From Abelmoschus esculentus (Eukaryota > Streptophyta > Magnoliopsida > Malvales > Malvaceae), in assembly GCA_035048815.1 (NCBI GenBank), contig JAUCBN010000046.1, positions 11,758,999-11,822,998 on the forward strand: a stretch of 64,000 nt of DNA. The letters run 5' to 3'. Positions 33,562 to 46,440 of the stretch are shown here, piece after piece (the first letter of the stretch is position 1; each line of letters opens with the position of its first letter). The position numbers and the translations under genes are program-made. Below the pieces are notes generated by a model. That model made no database searches, was not told the origin of the DNA, and saw only the letters and a program-made list of their open reading frames with translations.

Positions 33562-36500
33562 ATGTCGTCCGTACTCAACACTGTGTTTTGCTCGAGGATA
33601 TCCAGACTCTACAATGGCAACGACAACTGCTACAACAAGCACCTCCGTGTTCCAACTCACTCCGTTTCAACTCCGCCGTTTCACTCTCTCACCAGTGAGT
33701 TAACTCGTTCCTGCTCTAATTTTGCTCCTACAGTAGCTAGACGGACCTCGAAGGGAACTTGCACTGAATTTTGAATTTGAATTTGAAATTTTTTCGTATT
33801 ATAAACGATAGTTATTTTTGAGCTCTTACCTTATCCTTTCAATATCTCGGAGTTTTGTTAATTTTTAATACTATGAACAATCTCTCTTCTTAATATTTTT
33901 TCCAGGACGGAGATTGACTGTCAGAGCTGCGGACACTGATACAGATGAAGGTTTTTTTTTTAATGATTTTTTTTGCGGTTTTCAAAAAAAATAATACTAT
34001 GAACTAGTTTTTTGGATTAAATTTTATAAACTTTGCGGTGGATATTTGTGTTTATTTTCCAGTAAAATCCAAGGCACCGGATCAGGCCCCTGCTGGAGGT
34101 GGTTCAAGCTTCAATCAACTTCTTGGTATCAAAGGAGCTGCTCAAGAAACTGTAATTCCTCTATACATAGATCCGTTTTGTACTTTATTCCTTGTTAATG
34201 CTAGAAAATTTTAGTAATTTCTTATTATTTCTGCTGCAAATATAGTCTATAAATGCAATTAGGCTTTAGATGTCAACTAAATGAAAGTGGAATTCTTAGT
34301 TGCAGGGCAGTCGCCTTCATATTCTGAGGATAAAATTATTGTTTTTAGTGTATTAGTAATACACAGACTTTGCTCTACATTTGTTCTCTAATTCCAGAGG
34401 AAAGGCAGATGCTTATTGGGAAAACTTCTGCTCTTGCGTGTTTCTTTTGCTACTTGAATCAGTATTCTTTAGCCTACTTATTAGGAACCTTTGAAGCTAT
34501 CGTACTTATCTAAGAGCTATTATATGACTTGGTATTTTTGTACGTGATGCAGAATAAATGGAAGATTCGTCTTCAACTTACAAAGCCAGTTACTTGGCCC
34601 CCATTGGTTTGGGGAGTAGTTTGTGGAGCTGCTGCTTCAGGTATTCAGTATTCTGGTCTCTTTAAGAAAAATTGTTCGTATCTATGGTTGGAACATTTTA
34701 TTTGTGCGTACAATAAGTAAACTGCATAAGAATTTGCCTGGAAATTTCATTTTATCTAGTTCTTGCCTTCTTATATGTTGGTTTAATGTTTGTTGTGAAT
34801 CCAAACCACTTTCTTCCATGAATGTATGCTTGTCCTTGAACTCAATTAAAAGTTGCATGAAAGAGTTTGCTGAGGTAACTAGAGAACCACCTCAAATAAT
34901 TTTATGAATTTCAGGAAACTTCCACTGGAATTTTGAGGATGTTGCGAAATCAATTCTTTGCATGTTAATGTCAGGTCCATGTCTAACAGGCTATACTCAG
35001 GTATAAACCCTTATGTATGATGTTGTCTCTTGATTTTAATGAGAAAAGGGTGATCCAGCTGGGGAAATGCAAAATTACCTGGCTAATTTGATCTTTCCAG
35101 ACTCTCAATGATTGGTATGATAGAGAAATTGATGCGATTAATGAGCCATATCGCCCAATCCCTTCCGGGGCAATATCTGAGAATGAGGTGTGTATAACTG
35201 GTTTTTGTTATGTACTTGTTATGTTTAATTTTTAAATTGATATTCATTAAAATCTTCTTGCAGGTTATTAGCCAAATCTGGTTGCTACTCTTAGGAGGCC
35301 TTGGCATAGCTGGTATACTAGACGTGTGGGTAGGTAATTCCAAATAATTTGTGAATTTTACGTGAAAGATGTACAATGATGAAGTAACTCTAATTAATCC
35401 ATCTTTATAGGCAGGGCATAACACCCCTACTGTATTTTACCTTGCCTTGGGAGGATCCTTGCTATCATACATATACTCTGCTCCTCCTTTAAAGGTAGTT
35501 CATTTGTGCACTGTCATAATGACCAATCTACTTTCGTCTTCCTATGGATGAAAGTAAACTTAAAATCTAACTATATTTCAAATATTTTGCAGTTGAAACA
35601 AAATGGCTGGATAGGAAATTTTGCTCTTGGAGCTAGCTATATCAGTTTGCCCTGGTATGATGTCATTTATTTTTGCTACTTCCCTCCAATATGATTTGAA
35701 TTATTTGCTAATTCCTAGTTCCTACACGTACAGAGCATCCTATCACCACATAAATTAGACTACCATTGATTTAAATACCAAATTAAGGCGGGTCTTGCTG
35801 GTTTATACCCTTACGTGGAATAACCTCAAACGTTTATAATATCAGACTTTCAAAATGAATCGCCTTATTTCCTGTTTAGTTTAGTCCTTGAGTATTTGAT
35901 CTGTCCTGGATTTCCACTTCACTGTCCGACAAGCTTTGTGCTAAACTTTGTTAATAGGTGGGCGGGCCAAGCATTGTTTGGGACACTTACACCAGACATC
36001 ATTGTTCTCACACTCTTGTACAGCATAGCTGGGGTATGTTCTCCATGTGTCCCACTCTTGGTTATGTTTAAGGTACTTGATTTGACTTGCAACATTTTGT
36101 TTTTGCTGTATCACTTTACAGTTGGGTATTGCAATTGTTAATGACTTTAAAAGTATAGAAGGAGACAAAGCTCTAGGATTACAGGTACTCTTTTTTACTA
36201 TTAGCAGTTAAATTTTTAGGGCTGTATTGAGTTCTGCAAACTCCTTGTTCTCTTTGAAAAGGGGCGTTAATATTTATATGCTTATTATGCTTGAGCAGTC
36301 ACTTCCTGTAGCCTTTGGTGCTGAAACAGCTAAATGGATCTGTGTTGGTGCCATCGACCTAACTCAATTATTTGTAGCTGGTATGTATTTGTTATTTGTA
36401 GCAATAACTGAAAAACTTGGAATTTCTATGCATCTTTCTTTTGTCAAAATTAATAGCTCATTTCACAAATGTTGATTGCAGGTTATCTTCTAGGTGATGG

Positions 36501-36868
36501 TAAGCCATACTATGCACTCGCCCTCCTTGGTTTGATAGTTCCACAAGTTGTATTTCAGGTAGGAATAATTTCTTGGTACATTTTAGAAAAACTACACTCC
36601 CTTTCCTATCTTGATCGAGATTAATGCTCATATTTACCCAAAATATCTATCCACTGCAGTTCAAGTACTTCCTAAAGGATCCTGTCAAGTACGATGTCAA
36701 GTATCAGGTAAATTTTACTCAAAAGTCCATTGCTCACTGACTAGAACACAGTTCCAGTTTGTGTCTTGTTTCATATTAATGTTTAATTTTGTTATTGTAT
36801 TTCAGGCAAGCGCACAACCATTTCTAGTGCTTGGTTTACTGGTGACTGCTTTAGCAACAAGCCACTGA
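33562..36868 (+). CDS. CHLG: Chlorophyll synthase, chloroplastic (15 exons, complete)
   Basis: Chlorophyll synthase is the UbiA-family prenyltransferase of the thylakoid membrane that attaches phytyl or geranylgeranyl diphosphate to chlorophyllide, the last step of chlorophyll synthesis. Exons: 33562-33694, 33906-33950, 34063-34151, 34553-34640, 34916-35001, 35101-35187, 35264-35329, 35411-35494, 35593-35654, 35958-36033, 36122-36184, 36299-36380, 36482-36558, 36660-36707, 36806-36868. All introns are GT-AG and the phases close to 382 residues, near the usual 380-390. The first 50 residues (MSSVLNTV...) are a Ser/basic chloroplast transit peptide. UbiA motifs are intact: NDWYDREIDAINEPYRPIPS and VNDFKSIEGD. 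Hydrophobic segments of a multi-spanning protein fill the rest, ending in VTALATSH. An in-frame ATG at 33469 would add 31 residues not conserved in the family. Confidence 0.97.
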
Positions 36869-37268
36869 TATTCAAACAGTAATTCTTCTTTTCCCTCTCT
36901 TTTCTCTTGAGAAGTGTTGGAAAAAAACTATACTCCTGTTATTATTAATGGATATTGGAACACTTTTTTGCTCACTTAGTGAAAAATAAATTTATATATG
37001 TCTGATGATGTCAGAATTGTAGTGCTTCTAGTAGTGCATCATAAAGCATCATTTCATGGTGGAATAGACTCTAAAACCTTCCATTAGATATTCATAGAGA
37101 CGACCACTGGAAACCAGAAAAACAAACCAACCTACTGAAACAAACACACACGGGAAAAAGAAAAGAACAGAAACAACACTAGACGATATTGACAATAGTT
37201 AACATTAGAGTACTGGAACCCCCACTAAGACTCCACCCTGGCTAGCAGAGGTGCAACATAGCATAGAC

Positions 37269-37686
37269 TTATGTGTTCCTAGTCCTGAACTTAGACTCGT
37301 CGATGTGGATTCCTTCCTCGGCAGCTCTATCTCCCCCAGACTTATCCTTGGTGCTGAGACCACCTTTTTGGCCCATTTCTTGATACCCTTCACTCCCAAT
37401 CTGCTCCTTCCTTGTTTGGCCACCTTTACTGCCCAGCTCCTGGTACCCTTCTCTCCCTAGCTGCTCCCTCCTTGTTTGACCTCCTTTGCTCCTCCCTGTA
37501 TATTCAAGAAAAACTAACATATAAGCTACCAACATCAAACAACTAATCCAGGAAATTAGACATTATTGTACCTTCAGCAAGGTTCTCTTGAGCTTCGAGA
37601 CTCTTGCCACCTGTTCCACCGGGGACGACAGTCTCACCCTGCCTTGCCTTGGAGTCAAGTTCCTCTCTTTGTTGCTGCGATGCCAT
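37269..37686 (-). CDS. Em-like LEA protein (group 1, LEA_5), two exons
   Basis: Em proteins are small, very hydrophilic, Gly-rich proteins that accumulate in the drying embryo and protect cells from desiccation. Exons 37572-37686 and 37269-37495 (minus) are joined at a GT-AG intron and encode 113 residues. The start MASQQQREELDSKARQGETV is the family signature. The 20-residue Em motif (GGQTRxEQxGxEGYQExGxK) occurs twice, followed by a degenerate third unit GGLSTKDKSGG, then the conserved tail IDESKFRT. Two full motifs put it with cotton LEA D-132-like rather than single-motif D-19-like proteins (family knowledge). Upstream ABRE-like boxes fit abscisic-acid control in seeds. Confidence 0.95.
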
Positions 37687-37780
37687 TATCAGTTTCACTC
37701 TTTTGGCTTATTCTTTCTTTAACGTTACCCTGCCTGCAAAGTGGGTAATGCTCGTACAGAAATGTAGGCTCGAAGTGTAG

Positions 37781-37930
37781 TTTTTATAGAGAAACCATGA
37801 GGTTGGATCAATGACGCCGTGGACACGTAAAGTGCTGAACATACGCGGCAAATGGGGAGGACATGATGCCTTGTTCCGATGACACGCAGGTGCTTCGTCT
37901 GTCATAAACGTGTAGTGGGTGCGAAGCCAA
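37781..37930 (-). promoter_or_regulatory. Em gene promoter: TATA box and ABRE-like motifs
   Basis: On the minus strand TCTATAAAAA at about 37781-37790 lies about 95 bp upstream of the ATG. ACGTGTCC (37821-37828) is an ABRE core, and ACGTGT (plus strand, 37908-37913) and a CACGCAGG-like element are nearby. ABREs upstream of Em genes are well established as abscisic-acid-responsive sites. Confidence 0.6.
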
Positions 37931-38170
37931 TTGACACGATAGAAAATGAGTACGGTTTCCAAGTTCCAACGAGCTTTGTTGTTTGAACAGCAAGTTCCAA
38001 AGTAGGGTATAAATTAAAATTTATATAAAATTTTTAATTTTAAAATTTAATGTTTATAGTATAAATTTTAATATATATTGTTAAAATTTATATTTTATAA
38101 TTTAAAATTTAAGATTTGTGATATTAACATTTGAAATTTAAGTTTTAAATTTAATAAAAAATTATATTAT

Positions 38171-38386
38171 TGTTAATGAAGTAAAGAACAAGAACAAAAT
38201 AGAGACAAAAAGAGAGACTTGTATTATATTTTCAAAGTAGGGTATACAATGCTTTCTTCAAAAATCTATATTTATAGGTATAAGATGGAAGTCCTAATCT
38301 TAATGAGAGTTAAACTCTAATAATCAAGTACATTAAAGTATTATTTAATATATGGATATTCACTAAAAATAAAGATATTCATAACA
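38171..38386 (-). repeat. 3' LTR of the copia element
   Basis: Begins TGTTAATGAAG and ends TTCATAACA; it aligns with 43475-43696. Confidence 0.8.
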
Positions 38387-39199
38387 CTTTCCCTTGGAAA
38401 TTCATGAAGATAATGTGCCTCGTTAAAACTTTAATAAGATAAAATCTCTACAGGAAAAAAATTCTCAGTGAAAGAAAAAGAGTTGCCTCGTCATAACACT
38501 CCCTCATGATCTTTAAATCTTTCATACGCATAACATGTTGCCTCATCAGAAACCTTACCAAGAAACCCCAATGGGATAAAACCTCAGTTAAGAAAAAAAG
38601 AGTGCAACTCGTATTTACTCCCCCTCATGAAAGTATCATATAAGATTTTTGAATCTTCATAATTCAATATTGAATATAATTTTCAAATGTTAAAATAGAG
38701 TGTGTACTAATGGATAAATCTTCCAAATTATTACTTGAAATAATTCATCGATATTATTCTTCTAAAGATCATGAGGGACGAAACTTTAAAGAAATATGTT
38801 TCGTTTTATCACATTTGATGTATCCACCTTGAGATATAAATTTTGCATCATCTCTACACAAGATAGCTTGCATCTTATCTTGTGAAAGCAATTCACATAT
38901 CTTCTGGATATGTTTAGCCAAACACATAGTTTGGCTTTGCCACAAGCAAAGTAATTGTTTAAAAGTAATGTTCTCGTAGAACTTAAATAGTATTTATGGA
39001 TTGTCTAAGATACGATGCTTCTAGATCAATTAATGTATATATGGTGCTTTTAGACCAAGAATATCATCACCCTTTTTCTTGAGGTGGAATGGATCTTTGT
39101 TTACATTAAGAGACCTAACAACTAAATAGTGATCAACAAATATACATTATGCATGTAAATTCTCTTTAAACATTTTTCTTTATGTCGAGTGATGCACAA

Positions 39200-39520
39200 G
39201 GATTTGAGGAGATCTCTTCACGAGTCTAAACAATATTCAAATCATCAACAACAAAAACAAAGACAAGCCCAAAGCTAAACTTATGAATAAAAATGCTCGA
39301 AAAAATTGAATCATTCTTATAGTCTTCCGCTAATAAGTATTCAATGGGGCGATCATACCAAATATGCCCAAAATGTTCTAATCCATAAAAATATATATTC
39401 AGTATAATCGAATAATGTTCTCGAAAACTTGAATTAACTACTTATGATAGTCTAAATCCTTTTAGAGTCTTCATGTAAATGTTTTTATCAAGAGGCTCAC
39501 ACAAATAAGATGTAACAATA
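39200..39520 (-). pseudogene. Copia reverse transcriptase relic
   Basis: The minus strand shows LMDIVTSYLCEPLDKNIYMK, LEHFGHIWYDRP and a VVDDLNIV motif where copia RT has YVDDL. Stops interrupt it repeatedly. Confidence 0.8.
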
Positions 39521-40699
39521 TCCATTAGACAAAACTAAGTCATTTCATTTATTGCCAAAATATCTAAAAATAGTTGTATCCACTATCGAGGAATATATTT
39601 TTCTCATAATCGATGTCTTTGTGAGAATCTTTGTGCAACCAAATGAGCTTATATCTCGTGATTTCCCCTTTTGATTTCTCTTTCTCACAAAGGCTCATTT
39701 ATATCCACGAGCTTTACACATTTCAATGTACAGGTTATAGGCCCAAATATTTCTCTTACGAAAGAGATTTTAGTTTTGCCTCAATTGCCTCTTTCCATAT
39801 TGGCCATGACCAATAGACAATGATTCATGATTCACATCATCAAATAAAATCTCTAGTACTATAACGCATGCAAATATATTATCGATATCGATATAATTTT
39901 AGTTCCAATTATTATCAGACATGACATAATCTATTGAGATCTGTTTATTATCAAGTACCTGAGTCATGTTAATGTCTCTGTTGAAGACCTTTTAATTTCT
40001 TCTAGAGTTTTTTATAATACGTTGATTTCTCGATCAGATCATCATAAAATATTACTCCTTTTCTTTTTCAAGGATTTTTATCTTTGGAACCTACTTGTCT
40101 ACCACGATTCAAACGTAAGTTAGACTCATTAACAACTAGAGTTTGTCCTTCAAGGACATCAAATTTAATCGAAATATTCATAACTGATATACGTAACTTA
40201 GTCACTCTTTTTGAGTCAGCAAAACTATCTGACAATTGATTTGCTAAATGAATTATCCTTTGAACTTATAGTTCACATTGTTGAATACGTGGATCAAACT
40301 AAAAAATGATAATTTATTCCAACTTATTTCTTTTTTCAGCTATTTTATTTTCTTCCCTAATGTTGAATAAATTGACTCAACTAATCAGTAAATCGAGCTG
40401 TAAGTAAATTCCCTATCAGAAGCTCAAAATATTTAATTATCAAGGGGAATTTAAGTCTGACATATATTCCCAATAGAAATTATCTTTGTACATTATGGTG
40501 GAGCAATTAGAACATATGTCGCACACCAAAAATATCTAAGATGAGAAATATTTGGTTCTTGACCAAAAACCATTTATAATGGGGAGAACTTATTATCATT
40601 TGTTAGCTTGATACGAATTAGTGATATTACATGTAAAATGACATATCATCAACATTATCAAGATCGATTGTCTTTATAAGATAATCTGGAAAATGTGCT

Positions 40700-40830
40700 C
40701 GTAATTTATCAACTGAGCAAGCAGCCTCGCAAACACCAAGTTGTCGGTTAATAATAATGATACATATGATCATCTAGTCGATGCATCAATTAAAAGAGTA
40801 AAATATCTAGATAGACTATAAAAAAGTGTA
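40700..40830 (-). pseudogene. Copia integrase relic
   Basis: The minus strand near 40771-40795 reads LIDASTR, the conserved phrase of copia integrase cores, followed by a stop. Confidence 0.6.
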
Positions 40831-43474
40831 TGGTCTCACATATATCACCTTGTATTCATTCCAGAAAATTAATAGATTTACACTATATGTTAGCTGATGA
40901 TTATTGAATAATCAGATTGCTTTGATAGCAAGTATCACATGAAAAAATTACCTTGAAGAAAATTTTAATTCTTCAATAAATGACCACATGAAAGTGTTAA
41001 TAAATTTTTGCATCATAATTGAACCGGGATGGCCTAATCGATTAATACAAATAAAATTATAAGTAAACATCTAATTTACAATAGCATGAGCTTTAATTTA
41101 TACTAATTCTTCTGTAGTACAGTATGGATAACGGTGCATGCAATTTTGTTAATATTTTCTTATTACATTGAGTTATTCTTTTAATATTGAGATAATCAAC
41201 ATCCTCTTGACTAATAATGTCAATATATTTATGCAAACATCTTTAAAACTCAACAAATCTCATTGTGACTTCGACAAGCATAATGCATTATAAATATGTA
41301 ATAAAGTTCAATTTGACAATAACATATTTGCTCAATCGGAGTCTTCTGTGATATTAGTACTTCCGGATGTAGTACTCACATTGTTCCATTGCATTTAAAA
41401 TGGGAAAATTTGCATAATTATGTACGTTTAATATGTGTTTTATTTCATTCACTTCGGGGAATGAAAAATACGTGCTTTATACGATTCACTTCGGGGAATT
41501 GAAAATTGTTAAATATAACACATCATATCAAATCGATTATCTATCAAAGATAAACTCTCAAGTGCTCTTTCGAAGCATTGATATTGCAGTACTTTAAGAT
41601 ATATTACTCACATTTTTCCACTTCTCTCTTGCATTTAAAATGAAAATATTTCTTATGTTGAAGTACAATATAATTAAACTTGCATTATCTATTTGATATA
41701 AATAGCCACAATTCATTGTGTATTTTATTTCGGAAGTAATAATATTTTTCAAAGGATAAATTAACATAAAATATAAATAAATAATATGTAAAATAAATTA
41801 ACATAAATAAATATTAAATAAAAATAAATTAACATAAAACAAAATAAATAAAAGATCAATTATTCCCTTTAGAGGTTATAAAGTAAATAAAATAAATGAT
41901 GAATTATTCCCTTTAAGGGTTATGAGAAAATTAACAATATCCAATTGAGTTAGACCAATAACGTCTTAATTATTTTCGTCACAAAGAAAACCTATTTATA
42001 TTTTCTTTCATTTATCATTCATGATTATGGATAAATTCCATAATATTTAGGCGTTTGATAAGTACGAGATCAATGATTTGTACCATCGCATTGATAACAT
42101 AAAGATTTTGATATGATCTTTATCATTCTTTTTATTCTTGTCATCCTTATAATTCCACTTTTGGTGGATATAAGTATCCTCAAAAGAATCATCTTATCCA
42201 TGTCTATTTTATGACCTCAATCGCGACCACAATTACTAATGTGGTATTTATTCTTTTTGCTATAAAATATCTCATTCATTTTAGTGAGTGGAGTGAAAAC
42301 TAATAGATATTTAAAATCTTTTCACGATATTGTGTCTATAGGATAATATTAATGTGTGAAAAATGGAGTACGTTTTTCTAACATATCCTCATCAGTGATA
42401 TAACTGAGTTTTATTCATTAATCATATAGTGAATTATCATGTTTGCATTCATCTTAGGAATAAAACAAATCCAATAAACACATGAATAAACATCATGCTT
42501 GCATTCACTTCAATGAATGACATAAATTCAATAATCGCATAGATAAACGTCATGCTTGCGTTCACTTTAGGGAATGCGTCCCATAAAAATTCTTAGATCA
42601 AGATAATTTTTCTGACTTAAACTTGGGAGAAGTCTATAGTCGAGTTCTTTGATACAAAAAATATTGCTTTTAAGTAAATATAAACTTTATAACATTCATA
42701 CTATTAAGTAGTAATTGATCAACCAATATATATGCAATACATATAAAGAACAAAAATTTAATTCTCATACACGACATTGTTAAACTAGTCCACAAGGTCC
42801 TTTAAAACTAACCTCCTTTGAGATCAGTAGCCTCGCAGAACGAGATGTTCAGCCAATATACTCGGATTAAAGCAATATAACAAAGAACACATTAACTAAT
42901 TAAAGTTTCGATATTTATTTCAATATCATGTAATACTTAAAACATGATTAAAAACGCAAACTTTCATCATCATAACAAAATAAACAGATAATGATCATAA
43001 ATAAATAAAAAAAACTCAAATTAAATAGGTGCAAAAATACTACACCTATGTTTCATTGTGTGTTTAAACAGATGTTAATTCTACGCTTTAAACAAATATC
43101 ATTTAATTTGAGAATAATTAATCATCCGCTATATCAAGATAAATAAGGAAAATATATCGAATTTTTTAAGCTAAGTTGAATATATGGTAGATTTAGTCAC
43201 CAATATCTTGTTAAAATCTTTTTCGGGAATTATCGACAAGAACCACGGTAATTGAGTCACTCTAGCGCTACACAAACACCAAATAACCGATGATTTTTCA
43301 AAAATTAAAAATCAAATTAAAGATCAAGAGAGAAAAATAATCGATAATTAAAATAACATAGAGGGAGAATAACTTATCTTTGATTCATGCTAGTAATAAA
43401 TTCTTTTTAATGACTTTTTTAAGATTCGAACGAAAAACCCCTCCGCTGGTTAGAGTCTCATGCTGATAACGTGT

Positions 43475-43696
43475 TGTAAATAAAGTAAAGAACAAGAACA
43501 AAATAAATGAACAAAGATGAGAGACAAAAGAGAGATATTTGTATTATATTCTCAAAGTAAGGTATATAATGTTTTCTCTAAGAGTCTATATTTATAGACA
43601 TAAGATGGAAGTCATAATTCTAATTAGAATTAAAGTCTTATAATAAAATATTATTTAATATATAGATATCAAATATAAATAAAAATATTCATAAAA
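43475..43696 (-). repeat. 5' LTR of the copia element
   Basis: Begins TGTAAATAAAG and ends TTCATAAAA; the terminal CA has decayed. Confidence 0.8.
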
Positions 43697-43927
43697 ATAA
43701 TGAGTTATTTTTATGATATAACCTATGAGATTAACTAATAAAATATATTTATTTCAATATTTTTATATTATTTTTTATTAAACAAATTTTTAATTTAATA
43801 TTTTTAAATTTAAAAATATGAGTATAAATTATATTTTTTACCGAAAGATCAAAGGCAAACCAAAGCCTAACACCATTTTCTATGGACAAGGTTTGGTATT
43901 GAGATGTATAACGATCTGATATTAAAT

Positions 43928-44774
43928 TAGGGGTGTTTAAAAATATTCGACTCAGTCGATCCGGTTCGATTATTCGAACTTAAATAATCGAGTATTTGTT
44001 TGAATTTTTTTCTTATCGGGATGGGTACCTGGCCCGTCATTTTTCAGATCGGGCATAGGTCATGAAATTAAAAAATTTTGGTACCTTGTTACTTTCGGGT
44101 ACCGTTCTTATATTTTTTTTTAAAACATAATAATTATTATTTAAATAAAATACCCTTATATTCAATTATATTCTCAAATTAAACAATCTAATTTTTAAAT
44201 CTAGATCTCTTAAACTTAATTTTTAAAAAAAAAATAAAAATAGACACTTATCAATTAAGATTTATTGTAAAATAATAAATTTAATTTTACGAGTTAACAA
44301 ATTCAAACTTTACGTATTTAGATATGCATTATTTTATTAAAATGAATTAAACTAATTAAAAAATTAAAAGAAATTAAAAATACTAAATAGTAAGCTTTAT
44401 TTTTAAATTTTACGTCTTTTCTTTCATTACTATTTATATTTTAAAATAAATTAAACTAATTAAAACATTAAAAAATTCCTTAGAACCTATGTTTTGTTTT
44501 GAATTAGGTTATGTAACGTGGGCTTGAAATTTTATGTTTAGATTATGTAACTAGGGTATTAAAATTTTATGTTTAGATATTGGATTGTATAATTCGAACT
44601 TTTAAATTTATGTATTTTCTTAAGATTAAATTTATAATTTTTTAAAAAAATCGGGTACTCGTTACTCTAATTTTCGGGTACCCGGATATTTGGGTACCGG
44701 AAAAATCCAGGTCGGGACATAGGCCGAATGTTTAATTACCGGAACCTTCGGGTACCCGGATTTAAACAATCCTA
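43928..44774. mobile_element. hAT-like non-autonomous element rich in GGGTACCCGG phrases
   Basis: The ends TAGGGGTGTTTAAA and the inverse of TAGGATTGTTTAAA are flanked by TATTAAAT (43920-43927) and TGTTAAAC (44775-44782), an 8-bp duplication with two mismatches. The interior near both ends repeats GGGTACC/GGTACCCG palindromes. No transposase is seen. Confidence 0.55.
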
Positions 44775-44782
44775 TGTTAAAC

Positions 44783-45390
44783 TATTTGAAGTAGAAAAAT
44801 TATTATTTGAACCTTGCTTATTATGTTATCCGTGATTTTAATTAATCAGATTCGTTCATTTTATTTTTCTAAAGTGAATCAAATTCTTCTGTAAACCTAT
44901 TATGAATTTAAGAATAAGTTTACTATTTATTCTGTAAACCTAAAATTTTAAAGGGTGTACTTTATAAGTTAATCAAATCTTAGGGTGACTCCAAAAGATG
45001 GTTTGAGACTCAACTAAAAACTAGTTAATATAAAAATAAAAATTTAAAAATATTTAAATATTCATAAAATGTTAAAAAATATTATAATAAATTAAAAAAT
45101 AATAATTAAAACATAAAATAAAAGATATAAAAGAATCAAAATTTAAAAATATTTTTAAACAATTAAAAAAGTCTTTAATATTTCTAGTTATGCTAAGCTT
45201 ACTGATATTTTTTGAATATATTTTCTATGAAATCATCCTCTTATTAGAGTAGTAAATAAACCAAAATTCTTCTTATTTCTTATATCAATTATTAATGAAC
45301 ATTAATTTGATGTAGAAAAATAAAATAAAATTTGAGTTTTATTATTACTCTAATATAGTATTCGTAGAACTAATGTTTTGATATAATAAT
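44783..45390. other. AT-rich intergenic DNA, no gene seen
   Basis: A/T runs only; no supported gene or repeat boundary. Confidence 0.6.
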
Positions 45391-46440
45391 TGAAAAATAG
45401 TTTTGGACTAATTTGAAAAGATTTCAAAAATGGTTCTTATGTCCAAACTACTTGAAATTATATTTAAGATGTTTTTGAGAAAGTTTGAATATGTTTTAAA
45501 TGATTTAAAGAAACCAAAGAAATGATTTTTACCCAGGTGTTTCGATACACCTTCAAGGTGTTTTGATACCTGTTCATCATGCCATGTTTTCAAAGGAAAA
45601 ATCATAGTGGTATCGATACTGGTATCGACACCTTTTCATCATTGTGAGGTTTGGTTTTGAACCTTGTTTCGATACATCCCTAACAGTCAAAACGATTTTA
45701 TGAAAACCCCCAACGGCTAGGAGCGGTATCAATACTGGTATCGATACCTGTTCATAAATGCAGGTCAACGGCTATTTCCCAACAAGGGTGTTTCGATACC
45801 AGTTTCAGGGGTATCGATACCGCCTGCACCAGAAGAAGAAATAAGCCTTGAAATCAGCTCCAAACGGCTCCAAAACATCTTCAACGGCTATAAACGGCTA
45901 GATCATGATTTGGGATGATAAAAGGAAGCCTCAAGCATCAAGAGAAGAGTAATGCTTCATTGTAAACAACATTATGATTCAAGAATTGTCTTAGAACTTA
46001 ATTCTCACATTTTTGGGTAGACAACACTTGTGAGTTTAATGTATATGTATGCTCAAGTGTCTTAGGATTAGGTGAGAGCTTAGTTGCAAACAATTAGCCT
46101 TGTTAGAAGGATTAAACAAGTTTGCTAAGTTTTCTTTGTTTGAGTGAATTTCTAAAGTTCGGGTTGTGAACTTTGGATGCTTGATTCAGATTTTGGATCA
46201 AGGTTTGTAAGGTTATCCCTTTAGCCTCAAATGGTTGAATTCTTAGTGAATTTGGGAAATCCTTAGTGGGAAGCTAAGGTAGTGGATGTAGGTGCTTGTT
46301 CGAAGCCCGAACCACTCTAAAATCATTGTGTTATTTTTGCTTCCACAACGAACACCCAAATTGTCACTTCTCCACCACTTGGCAAGAGTTTAATCGGTTA
46401 TTCATCGAGCCCTTTAAGCCCAACAATATTGGTTCTACTA
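45391..46440. repeat. Retroelement-like fragment with TATCGATA phrase cluster
   Basis: The block is more GC-rich than its surroundings. Between 45538 and 45822 the phrase GTATCGATACC or GTTTCGATACC occurs about nine times, as in the solo LTR at 7988-8256. The rest (45900-46440) resembles the leader of an LTR element but has no coding capacity, and its ends were not found. Confidence 0.55.

Larger units (their letters stand above)
38171..43696 (-). mobile_element. Decayed Ty1/copia retrotransposon with two short LTRs
   Basis: LTR-like repeats at 38171-38386 and 43475-43696 share TAAAGTAAAGAACAAGAACA, GTATTATATT and AAGATGGAAGTC landmarks. On the minus strand a polypurine tract (AAGGGAAAG) abuts the left repeat, and a primer-site-like TTATCAGCATGAGACTC is beside the right repeat. 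Flanks ATTAT and ATAAT differ by one base. Internal copia pol signatures are in the order integrase (higher coordinates) then RT, as in Ty1/copia, but riddled with stops. Confidence 0.85.

Noticed and set aside
35083..36168. Minus-strand open frames within the chlorophyll synthase gene
   Set aside because: They run across exon-intron borders of a well-supported plus-strand gene and resemble no family.
39631..39816. Plus-strand frame in the copia element
   Set aside because: It is antisense to the decayed pol gene.
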